A stretch of 64,000 nt of DNA from Deltaproteobacteria bacterium (lineage in GTDB: Bacteria > Myxococcota_A > UBA9160 > UBA4427), in NCBI GenBank assembly GCA_016713665.1, contig JADJOR010000002.1, positions 620,001 to 684,000 on the forward strand, read 5' to 3'. The position numbers and the translations under genes are program-made. Positions 26,882 to 35,839 of this stretch are shown here, in pieces. The notes beneath the pieces are model-generated. The model saw only the letters and a program-made list of their open reading frames with translations. It was not told where the DNA came from and did not search any database. The stretch's first letter is position 1, and each line of letters begins with the position of its first letter.

Positions 26882-28596
26882 ATCCCGGGGCGCGCGAGCA
26901 GCGTCTCGTGGTCGCCGATGTCGACGATCCGGCCCTGGTCGAGGACCACGATGCGGTCCGCGTGGCGGATCGTCGTCAGGCGGTGGGCGACGAGGAAGAT
27001 CGTGCGCTGACCGCGCAGGGACTCGATCGCGAGCTGTACGGCGCGCTCCGTCTTCGCGTCGAGGGAGCTCGTCGCCTCGTCGAAGACGAGGATCGCGGGG
27101 TCGGCGAGGATCGCGCGGGCGATCGTGATGCGCTGGCGCTGGCCGCCGGAGAGCCGCAGGCCGAACTCGCCGACCGGCGTGTCGTAGCCCTGGGGCAGCT
27201 CGTCGATGAACTCCTCGGCGGAGGCGGCGATCGCCGCGGCGCGGACCTTCTCGAACGGCACGTCGGGCTTCCCGTAGCGGATGTTCTCGAGGATCGAGGC
27301 GTCGAAGAGGAAGGGCTCCTGGGTCACGACGGCGACGTGGTCGAGGAAGGACTTGCGCTTCAGGTCGCGCAGATCGACGCCGTCGATCTCGATGCGCCCC
27401 TGCGTCGGATCGTGGAAGCGCAGCAGCAGGTCCATCAGCGTGCTCTTGCCCGTCCCCGTCCGTCCGACGATCGCGATCACCTCGCCGGGCTTCACCTCGA
27501 GGTCGATGCCCGCGAGGATCGCGCCCTGGCCGTAGTCGAAGTGGACGTCGCGGAAGCGGATCCCGCGCATGAGGCCCGTCATCGTCTTCGCGTCGGGTCG
27601 ATCCGGCGGCTCCTCCTCCATGTCGAAGACCTCGAAGAGGCGCTGGGCTCCGGCGTTCGACTCCATGATCGTCGTGAACGAGATCGTGAGGCTCTTGATG
27701 GGCTTGTAGACCTGGACCAGCATGAGCGCGAAGGCGCCCAGCGTTCCGAAGGTCACGTCGAACATCCGGTTGAGCGCGAAGTAGGTCCCCACCCCGAGGA
27801 TCAACGCGCCGACGAGCTGATTCACCGACTCGCTCGTCGTCTTCGCCATCGCGCGGTTGAAGATGACCTTCATGTGGCGACGGAAATAGGTCTGCGTCTC
27901 GCGGCCGAAGGCGGCGAGCTCGACCTCTTCGCCGCGAAACGCCTTGATGACCTTGATGCCCGAGAGGATCGCGATCAGGCGTTGCGACAGGTCGCTCTGG
28001 GTCTCCTGCCTTCGCTGGGTCTTCTTCTGGATCTGATTGCCGAAGTAGGCGAGCACGCCGAGCAGGATCGGCATCGTCGTCATCGAGAGCAGGGAGAGCT
28101 GCCACGAGAGCAGGAACATCGCGATCACACCGCCGACGAGCAGCATGAAATCCTCGACGACGTCCTTGTAGAGGACCTCGAGGGTCCGGCACGCGAGCTG
28201 GGCGTCGGTCAGGGCGCGCGAGAGCAGCTCGCCGCTGGCCTCGCCGCGGTGGAGCCGCAGCGGCGCCGAGAGGAACTTGCGCGCGACCCGCTGATCGACG
28301 TCCTGGCGCGTCCGGCCGACGACCCAGTTGGCGAGATACAGCCGGAGGAACATCACGGGCGGCGTCACGACGAGCGTCAGCGCGAGGATCGTCCCGATCT
28401 CCCAGAGCCTCGGGGCGAGCGCGGCCCAATCGATGCCCCCCTGGCTCATCGCCGGGACGACCTCGTCGAGGAAGGGCTTCGCGAGCCACGTCTTGGCGTA
28501 GCGACTCGCCGAGAAGAGGGCGGCGCAGACGAGCGTGGCGCTGATCGCCGCCCGGTAGCTCAGGGACAGGCGGATCGTCCGGACCAGGTCCCGCAT
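26839..28596 (-). CDS. msbA: Lipid A export ABC transporter, MsbA-like
   Basis: Half-transporter of 585 aa that flips lipid A-core across the inner membrane. The N-terminal half has six TM helices (including LVCAALFSASRYAKTWLAKP). The ATPase half has Walker A IVGRTGTGKSTLMDLLL, Q-loop VVTQEPFLFDASI, signature LRLSGGQRQRITIARA, Walker B ILVFDEATSSLDAKT and H-loop LVAHRLTTI, all canonical, as expected of a homodimer. QVYKPIKSL and the fold match MsbA. Location opposite the LPS glycosyltransferases supports the role; a general type-I exporter is the alternative. Confidence 0.85.
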   Translation of the reverse strand: MRDLVRTIRLSLSYRAAISATLVCAALFSASRYAKTWLAKPFLDEVVPAMSQGGIDWAALAPRLWEIGTILALTLVVTPPVMFLRLYLANWVVGRTRQDVDQRVARKFLSAPLRLHRGEASGELLSRALTDAQLACRTLEVLYKDVVEDFMLLVGGVIAMFLLSWQLSLLSMTTMPILLGVLAYFGNQIQKKTQRRQETQSDLSQRLIAILSGIKVIKAFRGEEVELAAFGRETQTYFRRHMKVIFNRAMAKTTSESVNQLVGALILGVGTYFALNRMFDVTFGTLGAFALMLVQVYKPIKSLTISFTTIMESNAGAQRLFEVFDMEEEPPDRPDAKTMTGLMRGIRFRDVHFDYGQGAILAGIDLEVKPGEVIAIVGRTGTGKSTLMDLLLRFHDPTQGRIEIDGVDLRDLKRKSFLDHVAVVTQEPFLFDASILENIRYGKPDVPFEKVRAAAIAASAEEFIDELPQGYDTPVGEFGLRLSGGQRQRITIARAILADPAILVFDEATSSLDAKTERAVQLAIESLRGQRTIFLVAHRLTTIRHADRIVVLDQGRIVDIGDHETLLARPGIYRELIGADRPSAA

Positions 28597-28716
28597 GCTC
28601 GGCCCGCGAGGGACGCGCGCCGAGAGCGGGCTCGGGCGCCCGCCCGGCTTCGTATCGTCTTTCAGATCGGAGACGGCTCTCAGATCAGTCTCCCGACGTC
28701 CGCGTCCAAGCTCGTC

Positions 28717-30144
28717 TCACGAGAGCTCGGCCGCGATCGCCTCACCCCCGCGCCAGCCGAGCAGCAGGTCGCCCTCGAGGCCGAGGGCACCGACGGCGGC
28801 GCGGTCGAGGTGGTAGATGGAGGGGCGCTGGGAGATTCGCAGGTCGAGCTCCGCCGGCCAACCCATGCCCGGGGCCGGGTCTTCGAGCCAGCCATCGTCA
28901 CCGTCCCAGCGCGGCATCTCGACGTCGAGGGCGCCGAGGGTGTCGCGGCAGAAGGGCATCAGCTGGCGGAGTCGCTGGGCGATGCCCTGCTGGACGCGCG
29001 CGAGCCGCTCGGGGTCGCGGTCGGGCACGACGGCGCGTGCGACGAGATCGACGCGCTGGCCGTGGGTCTGGCTGGGGAAGGCGGTGATCGCCGTCGTCGG
29101 ATGGTCGGCGTCCTGCGCCGGCAGGATCAGCCGCGCGCTCATGCCCTCGGGCAGGATCGCGGTCGGCACGCTGAAGAGGAAGGCGGCGCGGTAGGCGCGG
29201 GCCCCGCCCCGGGAGAGGATCCCGGGCACCGGCTGCGGCGGCGCGCTCGGCCCGGCGGCACCGGTCTCCTGGAGGTGGTCGCGGAGGGCGGAGGGGGCGG
29301 CAGCGAGGACCAACGTACGCCCGAGCCAGATCTCGCCGGTCCGCCGCACGCGCACGCCGGGCTGGCCCGAGACCGAGACCAGGTCGAAGTCGCCGTTGAG
29401 CGTCCGGAAATCGCCGTAGGAGGCGGCGACCCGCTTGCGCAGCAGATCGCAGAGCCAGGGCGGCTCGTCGGCGAAGCCGGCGCCGCCGGCCAGCGGGATG
29501 CCGAGCAGCCGCGCCTGGGACTCGGGCGGCGGCGCGCTCTGGCCGAGATTCGAGAGCGCCCGCAGCTGGGCCGCGACGAGGTCGGCGAGCAGGCCCGTGA
29601 GGCCGCGTACGATCCCGGGCAGCCCGCGGCGATGGTGGCCGATCTGCGTGGCCCGGCTGCCGGCCACGCGTCGCCCGAGGCGGACGACCGGCGACTCGAG
29701 CAGGACGCTGCGCTCGACCTTCGAGGACTCGAGCAGCTCGCGCACCAGCGTCTGCGCCTCGTCCGGCTTCGCGAGCCCCCACGCGACGAGCTCCTCGGCG
29801 GTCACCGCCGCCTGGCCGACGTCGATGCGCACGGGATCCGCCGCGATCTGATAGGCGAGGCGCTCGGCGGCGATCCGCCGGCGATCGATCAGCGGAACCG
29901 AGAGCGTCTTCAGGCAGGCGTCGAGCACGCCCTCGTCTCGCAGACCCGCGAGGAAGAAGGGCTCCTTGAGAGCGGGGGGCAGGGTTGCCCGGGCGCCTTC
30001 CTCGACGACCAGCACTCGCTGACCGGCGGCGCCGATCCGAGCCGCCGCGACCAGCGCCGAAATTCCGCTTCCGAGAATGAGCGCGTCCCAGCGCCGTGCC
30101 CGCGGCGCCTCGCTCGGATCCAGCGCGGGCAGCTCGACCATCAA
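28717..30144 (-). CDS. FAD/NAD(P)-binding oxidoreductase of unknown function
   Basis: A 475-aa protein with an N-terminal dinucleotide-binding motif DALILGSGISALVAAARIGA followed by VLVVEEG, the layout of the phytoene-desaturase/amine-oxidase flavoprotein superfamily. GIVRGLTGLLADLVAAQL and the C-terminal FAD region ending SIYHLDRAAVGALGLEGDLL resemble this superfamily only loosely, and no substrate motif is recognisable. It starts 19 nt downstream of purM on the same strand, so both are probably cotranscribed. I cannot assign a pathway. Confidence 0.65.
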   Translation of the reverse strand: MMVELPALDPSEAPRARRWDALILGSGISALVAAARIGAAGQRVLVVEEGARATLPPALKEPFFLAGLRDEGVLDACLKTLSVPLIDRRRIAAERLAYQIAADPVRIDVGQAAVTAEELVAWGLAKPDEAQTLVRELLESSKVERSVLLESPVVRLGRRVAGSRATQIGHHRRGLPGIVRGLTGLLADLVAAQLRALSNLGQSAPPPESQARLLGIPLAGGAGFADEPPWLCDLLRKRVAASYGDFRTLNGDFDLVSVSGQPGVRVRRTGEIWLGRTLVLAAAPSALRDHLQETGAAGPSAPPQPVPGILSRGGARAYRAAFLFSVPTAILPEGMSARLILPAQDADHPTTAITAFPSQTHGQRVDLVARAVVPDRDPERLARVQQGIAQRLRQLMPFCRDTLGALDVEMPRWDGDDGWLEDPAPGMGWPAELDLRISQRPSIYHLDRAAVGALGLEGDLLLGWRGGEAIAAELS

Positions 30145-30163
30145 TCGACCCCGTTCGGCAACG

Positions 30164-31270
30164 CTACGTAGACAGGAAGCCCGGATCGAAGAGCATCGGC
30201 GGGTCGCCCGCCGCCTTGCGTTCGATCACACCGATCTTGTAGCCCCGCTCGCCGAGGCCCAGAAGGCGATCGAGGATCTCGTCGGCGCTCGCGGCGGGCA
30301 CGATCGCGATCATGCCGATGCCGCAGTTGAAGACCCGCAGCAGCTCGGTTTCGGCGAGGCCGCCGACGCGGGAGATCCAGGCGTAGACGTCCGGCCGGGG
30401 CCAGGCGAGCGTGTCGATATGGGCTCGCACGCCGGCGGGCAGGACCCGCGGCACGTTGCCCTCGAAGCCGCCGCCCGTGACGTGGACGAAGCCGTGGATC
30501 TCGAAGTCGCGGACCAGGTTGAGCAGCGGCTTCACGTAGATCCGGGTCGGCGCGAGCAGCGCCGAGGCGAGGCTGGTCCGCAGCTCGGGCGGCTGCTCGA
30601 AGAGGTCGACGGTCCCGGCCTGCATGCCCTGCTCGAGGACCGAGCGGACGAGGGAGTAGCCGTTGCTGTGGAAGCCGCTCGAGGCGATCCCGATCAGGAC
30701 GTCGCCGTGGGCGATGTTCGAGCCGTCGATGACGCCGTCGCGTTCGACGACGCCGACGCTGAAGCCGACGAGCTCGACGTCGCCCTTGGCGTAGATTCCG
30801 GGCATCGTCGCGGTCTCACCGCCGAGCAGCGCACAGCCCGCCCGCCGACAGCCCTCGGCGACGCCGCGCAGGGTATCCGAGGCGATCGACTTCGAGAGAT
30901 CGCCCATCGCCACGTAGTCGAGGAAGATCAGGGGCTCGGCGCCCTGGACCACGAGATCGTTCACGACCATCGCGACGCAGTCGATGCCGATCGTGTCGTA
31001 GCGCCCGATCTTCGAGGCGAGCTTGAGCTTCGTCCCGACCCCGTCGGTCGCGGCCACCAGGATCGGATCCTTGTAGCGGTCGGGCGTCTTGAACATGCCC
31101 GCGAAGCCGCCGATCGAGGACAGCACCTCGGGGCGGAAGGTCGACTTCGCGATCTCCTTGATGTCGTCGACGAAGGACTCGTCGTGATCGAGGTCGACGC
31201 CCGCCCGGGCATAGGCCGGAGCAGAGGTCGTCGTGAAGGGCGCGGAGTCGGTCTTGGGGGGGCTCGGCAC
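30164..31270 (-). CDS. purM: Phosphoribosylformylglycinamidine cyclo-ligase
   Basis: AIR synthetase of purine synthesis. The sequence has YARAGVDLDHDESFVDDIKE, LVAATDGVGTKLKLA, NDLVVQGAEPLIFLDYVA, CALLGGETATMPGIY, GIASSGFHSNGYSLVR and HVTGGGFEGNVPRVLP, all standard PurM motifs. The frame is open up to ATG 31390, but that start would overlap the divergent glycosyltransferase start. GTG at 31270 gives 368 aa, near the usual 345-350, and is preferred, although no strong ribosome site is visible. Confidence 0.93.
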   Translation of the reverse strand: MPSPPKTDSAPFTTTSAPAYARAGVDLDHDESFVDDIKEIAKSTFRPEVLSSIGGFAGMFKTPDRYKDPILVAATDGVGTKLKLASKIGRYDTIGIDCVAMVVNDLVVQGAEPLIFLDYVAMGDLSKSIASDTLRGVAEGCRRAGCALLGGETATMPGIYAKGDVELVGFSVGVVERDGVIDGSNIAHGDVLIGIASSGFHSNGYSLVRSVLEQGMQAGTVDLFEQPPELRTSLASALLAPTRIYVKPLLNLVRDFEIHGFVHVTGGGFEGNVPRVLPAGVRAHIDTLAWPRPDVYAWISRVGGLAETELLRVFNCGIGMIAIVPAASADEILDRLLGLGERGYKIGVIERKAAGDPPMLFDPGFLST

Positions 31271-31379
31271 GTGCGAGAGATAGGCAATGGTCCGTTCCCA
31301 GTCAATCGAAACGGGCCCGATGTCGGCGTCGACGGGCCGTCGCAGCGATGCCCGGGCAGGCGGGCTAGGCTCGCGCGCC

Positions 31380-32066
31380 GTGATCGTCACGGTCGTGATC
31401 CCGACGCTCGACGAGGCAGCGCGGATCGGTGCGCTGGTCTCGAGCCTCGTCCGGTCCGGGGGGGCCGCGCAGGACGGGGTCGAGGTGATCGTCGTCGATG
31501 GGGGGAGCCGGGATGCGACCCCGGCGCTCGCCCGGGCGGCGGGGGCCCGGGTGCTCGCGTCGGCGCGGGGACGAGCGCGCCAGCTGCGGCTCGGGAGCGA
31601 GTGCGCGAACGGGGATTGGATCGTGTTCCTTCACGCCGATACGCGTCTGCCCGAGGGCTGGTCCGAGGCGCTCGCCGGGGTGGCCGACGATCCGGGCTGT
31701 GCCGGGGGGGCCTTCGGGTTCCGCCTGGAGGAGCAGGGCTTGCTCTTTCGCTGGATCGAGCTCTGGGTCCGCGTCCGCAACGCGCTCTTCCGGCTCCCGT
31801 ACGGGGACCAGGCGATCTTCATCCGGCGGGGGGTGCTCGAGGCGATGGGCGGCGTTCCCGACGTGCCGATCCTCGAGGACCTCGATCTCGTCCGGGGCAT
31901 CCGGTCCCACGGCCGGCTCGCGCTGCTCGCCCTGCCGGCCACGACCTCAGGGCGGCGCTACGCGCAGGGCCGCGGGCTGCGGACGATCCTGCTCCATCAA
32001 TGGGCGCTCCTCGGCTGGCTTCTCGGATTCGACCGCGTGCGCCTCGCGCGCAGGCTCGGTCGATGA
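31380..32066 (+). CDS. Glycosyltransferase family 2, TIGR04283-like
   Basis: GT2 enzyme of 228 aa beginning IVTVVIPTLDEAARIGALVS, with VIVVDGGSRDATPALARAAG, ARGRARQLRLGSECANGDW, VFLHADTRLPEGW and YGDQAIFIRRGVLEAMGG then PILEDLDLVRGIR. This set, especially RGRARQ and GDQAIF, is characteristic of the TIGR04283 subfamily (rSAM/selenodomain-associated transferase 2). The GTG start at 31380 excludes an N-terminal stretch without family similarity. The stop overlaps the first ABC gene by 4 nt, which suggests it works with the exporter. Sugar and acceptor unknown. Confidence 0.8.
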   Translation: MIVTVVIPTLDEAARIGALVSSLVRSGGAAQDGVEVIVVDGGSRDATPALARAAGARVLASARGRARQLRLGSECANGDWIVFLHADTRLPEGWSEALAGVADDPGCAGGAFGFRLEEQGLLFRWIELWVRVRNALFRLPYGDQAIFIRRGVLEAMGGVPDVPILEDLDLVRGIRSHGRLALLALPATTSGRRYAQGRGLRTILLHQWALLGWLLGFDRVRLARRLGR

Positions 32067-33859
32067 GCGGGGCTGCCCTCTCGCAGACGGCCCTCCGGGA
32101 GGGCGAGACGCCGATCGGCCACGCGCTGCGGCGGCTCTCGGTCTATCTGCGCCGCAATGGCCGCTACTACCTGCTCTGGTTCGCCGTCGTGCTGCTCTAC
32201 GTCGCGTCGTTCAACCTGATCCCCCTCGCAGTCGGCTGGGCGATCGACGGGCTCGTCGATCCCGGGGTCGCGCGGGAGGAGGTGATCCGGCGCTGCTGGA
32301 TCCTGTTCGGGCTGGCGGTGGGCGGCGGGCTGCTGCGCTTCTACTCGCGCCAGCTCGTCTTCGACGCAGCCCGCGAGGTCGAGTACGAGATCCGCAACGA
32401 TCTCTTCGAGCATTTCCAGAAGCTCCCGCAGTCCTTCTTCTTCCGCTGGCGCACCGGCGATCTGATGAGCCGCTGCGTCAACGACCTGAACTCCGTCCGC
32501 ATGCTGCTCGGCCCCGGGCTCCTCTCGGTCGCCCAGAGTCCGATCCTCTTCGTCGGCGCCTTCATCGCGATGTCGACCCTCTCGCTCAAGCTCGCGATCC
32601 TGATGATGCTCCCGTATCCGGGCTTCATCCTGATCTCGCGGGTGCTCGGCGGCCGGCTCTACGCGAAGAGCCTCGCGGCCCAGCAATCGCTTTCGTCGAT
32701 GTCGAATTTCGTCCAGGAGAACATCGCGGGCATCGCCGTCGTGAAGGCCTACGCGATGGAGCAGGACCAGGCCGACCGCTTCGGCGAGGCCAACGTCCAT
32801 CTGCGCGAACGCGAGCTCGAGCTCGTGCGCGCGAGCGCCACGATGCCGGCGGTGACGGGGCTGCTCCCGGCGGTGGGGCTCGCGCTGGCGCTCTGGGTCG
32901 GCTTCGGCGAGATCCAGGCCGGCCGCATGGGGACCGGGGCGCTCTTCTCGTTCACGATCTTCGCCCGCCAGCTGACCTTCCCGACCTTCATCATGGGCTA
33001 CGCGATCAGCCTGATGCAGCGCGGCGCCTCGGCCATGCAGCGCATCGACGAGATCCTCTCGGTCGAGCCCGCGATCCGCGACGAAGCGGGGAGCGTCGCG
33101 CTCCCCGACATCGCCGGGCGGATCGAGTTCCGCCACCTGACGTTCCGCTACGACGACGCGAGCCGCGCCGCCGCCCTCGACGACGTCACGCTCGAGATCC
33201 CGGCGGGCACGACGCTCGGCGTCGTCGGGCCGGTCGGCTCGGGCAAGACGACGCTCGCTTCGGTGATCCCGCGGCTCTTCGAGGTCGGGGAAGGGCAGCT
33301 CTTCATCGACGGGGTCGACGTCAACCGCATCGCGCTCGCGAGCCTGCGGCGGGCGATCGCGATGGTGCCCCAGGACTCGTTCCTCTTCTCGCTGCCACTG
33401 CGGGACAACATCGCCTACGGGCTCCCGATCGACGCGCCGTTCGAGCAGATCGTCCGGGCGGCCGAGCGCGCCCAGCTCGCCCGCGACATCGAGGATCTGC
33501 CCCACGGCTACGACACGCTGGTCGGCGAGCGAGGCATCATGCTCTCCGGCGGCCAGCGCCAGCGCACCGCGCTCGCCCGCGCGCTCGCCCTCGAGCCCCG
33601 CATCCTGATCCTCGACGACACGCTCTCCGCCGTCGACGCCGACACCGAGCGGCGGATCCAGGCCGAGCTCGACCGGATGTTCGCGGGGCGCACGGTGGTC
33701 GTCGTCGCGTCGCGGGTCAACTCCGTCCGCAATCTCGACCAGATCGTCGTCCTCGACGGCGGTCGCATCGTCGAGCGCGGGACCCATGCCGAGCTGATGG
33801 CGAAGGGTGGGCTCTATGCGCGGCTCGCGGTCGAGCAGGAGACGGAGGAAGCCGCATGA
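32063..33859 (+). CDS. ABC half-transporter with degenerate catalytic site (heterodimer subunit A)
   Basis: Type-I ABC exporter of 598 aa: six TM helices (about residues 35-320) and an ATPase domain. Walker A GVVGPVGSGKTTLASV (about 388) and signature MLSGGQRQRTALARAL (about 494) are canonical. The Walker B catalytic Glu is replaced by Asp (ILILDDTLSAVD, about 514) and the H-loop His by Ser (VASRVNSVRN, about 549). This is the degenerate-site subunit of heterodimeric exporters such as BmrC/TM287/MdlA. The partner is the next gene, which overlaps by 4 nt. Substrate unknown. Confidence 0.85.
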   Translation: MSGAALSQTALREGETPIGHALRRLSVYLRRNGRYYLLWFAVVLLYVASFNLIPLAVGWAIDGLVDPGVAREEVIRRCWILFGLAVGGGLLRFYSRQLVFDAAREVEYEIRNDLFEHFQKLPQSFFFRWRTGDLMSRCVNDLNSVRMLLGPGLLSVAQSPILFVGAFIAMSTLSLKLAILMMLPYPGFILISRVLGGRLYAKSLAAQQSLSSMSNFVQENIAGIAVVKAYAMEQDQADRFGEANVHLRERELELVRASATMPAVTGLLPAVGLALALWVGFGEIQAGRMGTGALFSFTIFARQLTFPTFIMGYAISLMQRGASAMQRIDEILSVEPAIRDEAGSVALPDIAGRIEFRHLTFRYDDASRAAALDDVTLEIPAGTTLGVVGPVGSGKTTLASVIPRLFEVGEGQLFIDGVDVNRIALASLRRAIAMVPQDSFLFSLPLRDNIAYGLPIDAPFEQIVRAAERAQLARDIEDLPHGYDTLVGERGIMLSGGQRQRTALARALALEPRILILDDTLSAVDADTERRIQAELDRMFAGRTVVVVASRVNSVRNLDQIVVLDGGRIVERGTHAELMAKGGLYARLAVEQETEEAA

Positions 33860-35799
33860 GTCAGCCCGCGAAGACCCCGGCGCGTCCGCAGCCCGACCAC
33901 CAGGAAGAAGAGGAGCTCGGCCGCGCCTACGACGGGCGGCTCCTGCTGCGCCTCTGGCCCTACGTGCGGCCCTATCGGCGCCAGATCTGGGCGACGCTGC
34001 TGCTCTTCCTGCCGATCTTCGTGCTCGAGCTCGCGCCGGCCTGGATCGTGAAGGCCGGCATGGATCTCGTGCTGCCGGCGGCGGGGCAGGGGGCGAGCGG
34101 GCCGGCGGGGCTGCCGGCCGACGCGATCTCCCATGCCTTCGGCGCCGAGGTCCTGCACGCGCTGCAGGCCTGGCTCGCGGCGCCGCCCCCCGGCGTTCCG
34201 GTCGCGATCTGGCTCGCAGGCGTCTACTTCGTCGTCTCGGTCTCCCTCGGGCTTCTGTCCTGGCTCCACCAGGTCATCATGGCGACGACCGGCCAGCACG
34301 CGATGTTCGACCTGCGAAGCGCCGTCTTCGCGCATATCCAAAAGCTCCCGATGAGCTTCTTCGACACGATGCCCGTCGGCCGCCTCGTGACCCGCGCGAC
34401 CAACGACGTCGAGAACCTCGCCGAGATGTTCTCCCAGGGCCTCGTCGCGCTCGTCACCGACGTCATCAAGATGCTCGGCTTCGCGGTCGTGCTCTTCCTC
34501 GTGTCGCCGAAGCTCACGCTCTACACCTTCGCGATCGTGCCGGTGATGGCGTTCGCGGCGTTCGTGTTCCGCTGGAAGGTGCGCGAGGCCTATCGCGCGG
34601 TCCGGGTCAAGATCGCCCGGATCAACACCCAGATCCAGGAGACCGTGACCGGCATGAAGGTCGTCCAGCTCTTCAGCCGCGAAGCGCGCAACCTGGCCGA
34701 CTTCGACGCCATGAACGCGGACCACCGCAACGCCTGGCATCAATCGATCCGTTACGACTCGCTGCTCTTCTCGACCATCGAGGTCGCGATCGGCATCACG
34801 ATGGCCGTCATCATCGGCGTCGGGACGGGCCTCGCCGAGGCCGGCATCATGTACGTCTTCATCGACTACATGCAGCGCTTCTTCATGCCGCTGCGCGATC
34901 TCTCGGCCAAGTACTCGGTCATGCAGTCGGCGATGGCGAGCACGGAGCGGATCTTCGAGCTCCTCGACACCGAGCCCCGGGTCCGCGACCTCGTCGACGA
35001 CACGCCCGCGACGGATCCCGCCGGCCGCGGCAGCGTCGAGTTCGAGCACGTCTGGTTCCGCTACGGCGCCGACGCGGAGGACGGCGACTGGATCCTGCGC
35101 GACGTCTCGTTCCGGGTCGCGCCGGGGGAGAAGGTCGCCTTCGTGGGGGCGACGGGCGCGGGCAAGACGACGATCATCAAGCTGCTGACCCGGCTCTACG
35201 ACGTCGACCGCGGCTGCGTCCGGATCGACGGGGTCGACGTGCGCGATTATCCGCAGCTCGAGCTGCGCAAGCGGGTCGCGACGGTGCTCCAGGACGTGTT
35301 CCTGTTCAGCGGCTCGATCGCGCGCAACATCGCCCTCGGGCGCAGCGACCTCGACGGGCCGGCGATCGAGCGGGCGGCCCGCGCCGTCGAGGCCCACGCC
35401 TTCATCGAGCGGCTGCCCGCCGGCTACCAGACCGAGGTCCGCGAGCGCGGGAGCAACTTCTCGACCGGGCAGCGGCAGATTCTGTCCTTCGCCCGGGCGC
35501 TGGCCCACGGCGCGGGGGTCCTGGTCCTCGACGAGGCGACGAGCGCGATCGATACGGAGACCGAGGCGGCGATCCAGCGCGGCATCCGCGTCCTGATGGA
35601 GGGCAAGACCGCGATCGCCATCGCCCACCGCCTGTCGACGATCCGCGACGTCGACCGCATCTTCGTGTTGGTCGGGGGCCGGATCGTCGAGTCGGGCAGC
35701 CACGACGCGCTGCTTGCCTCGGACGGGGTATACGCGCGACTCTACCGACTGCAGGCCGAGCGGGAGGACGCTCCGGGTCTCCTGGCAGCCGGCCTCTGA
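33856..35799 (+). CDS. ABC half-transporter with canonical catalytic site (heterodimer subunit B)
   Basis: Exporter subunit of 647 aa. After a charged N-terminus come six TM helices with a large Pro/Ala/Gly-rich loop between TM1 and TM2 (about residues 75-115). Its ATPase has Walker A FVGATGAGKTTIIKLL (about 431), intact Walker B LVLDEATSAIDTET with catalytic Glu, and intact H-loop IAHRLSTI. The signature is degenerate (NFSTGQRQILSFARAL in place of LSGGQ). This is exactly complementary to subunit A. FDTMPVGRLVTRATNDVENL and VQLFSREARNL are typical of MdlB/BmrD-type partners. Confidence 0.87.
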   Translation: MSQPAKTPARPQPDHQEEEELGRAYDGRLLLRLWPYVRPYRRQIWATLLLFLPIFVLELAPAWIVKAGMDLVLPAAGQGASGPAGLPADAISHAFGAEVLHALQAWLAAPPPGVPVAIWLAGVYFVVSVSLGLLSWLHQVIMATTGQHAMFDLRSAVFAHIQKLPMSFFDTMPVGRLVTRATNDVENLAEMFSQGLVALVTDVIKMLGFAVVLFLVSPKLTLYTFAIVPVMAFAAFVFRWKVREAYRAVRVKIARINTQIQETVTGMKVVQLFSREARNLADFDAMNADHRNAWHQSIRYDSLLFSTIEVAIGITMAVIIGVGTGLAEAGIMYVFIDYMQRFFMPLRDLSAKYSVMQSAMASTERIFELLDTEPRVRDLVDDTPATDPAGRGSVEFEHVWFRYGADAEDGDWILRDVSFRVAPGEKVAFVGATGAGKTTIIKLLTRLYDVDRGCVRIDGVDVRDYPQLELRKRVATVLQDVFLFSGSIARNIALGRSDLDGPAIERAARAVEAHAFIERLPAGYQTEVRERGSNFSTGQRQILSFARALAHGAGVLVLDEATSAIDTETEAAIQRGIRVLMEGKTAIAIAHRLSTIRDVDRIFVLVGGRIVESGSHDALLASDGVYARLYRLQAEREDAPGLLAAGL

Positions 35800-35817
35800 A
35801 TCGCCCTCTGAATCGCC
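35794..35817. repeat. Two tandem copies of a 12-bp repeat
   Basis: CTCTGAATCGCC occurs twice in tandem, starting inside the last codons of ABC subunit B and continuing into the 40-nt gap before the sulfotransferase gene. The first copy contains the TGA stop of the ABC gene (35797-35799). Confidence 0.85.
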
Positions 35818-35839
35818 GCTTGATCGATAGGAAGCTTTC

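Noticed and set aside
31271..31390. Longer purM start at ATG 31390
   Set aside because: It would overlap the divergent glycosyltransferase start, and the added 40 residues show no PurM similarity.
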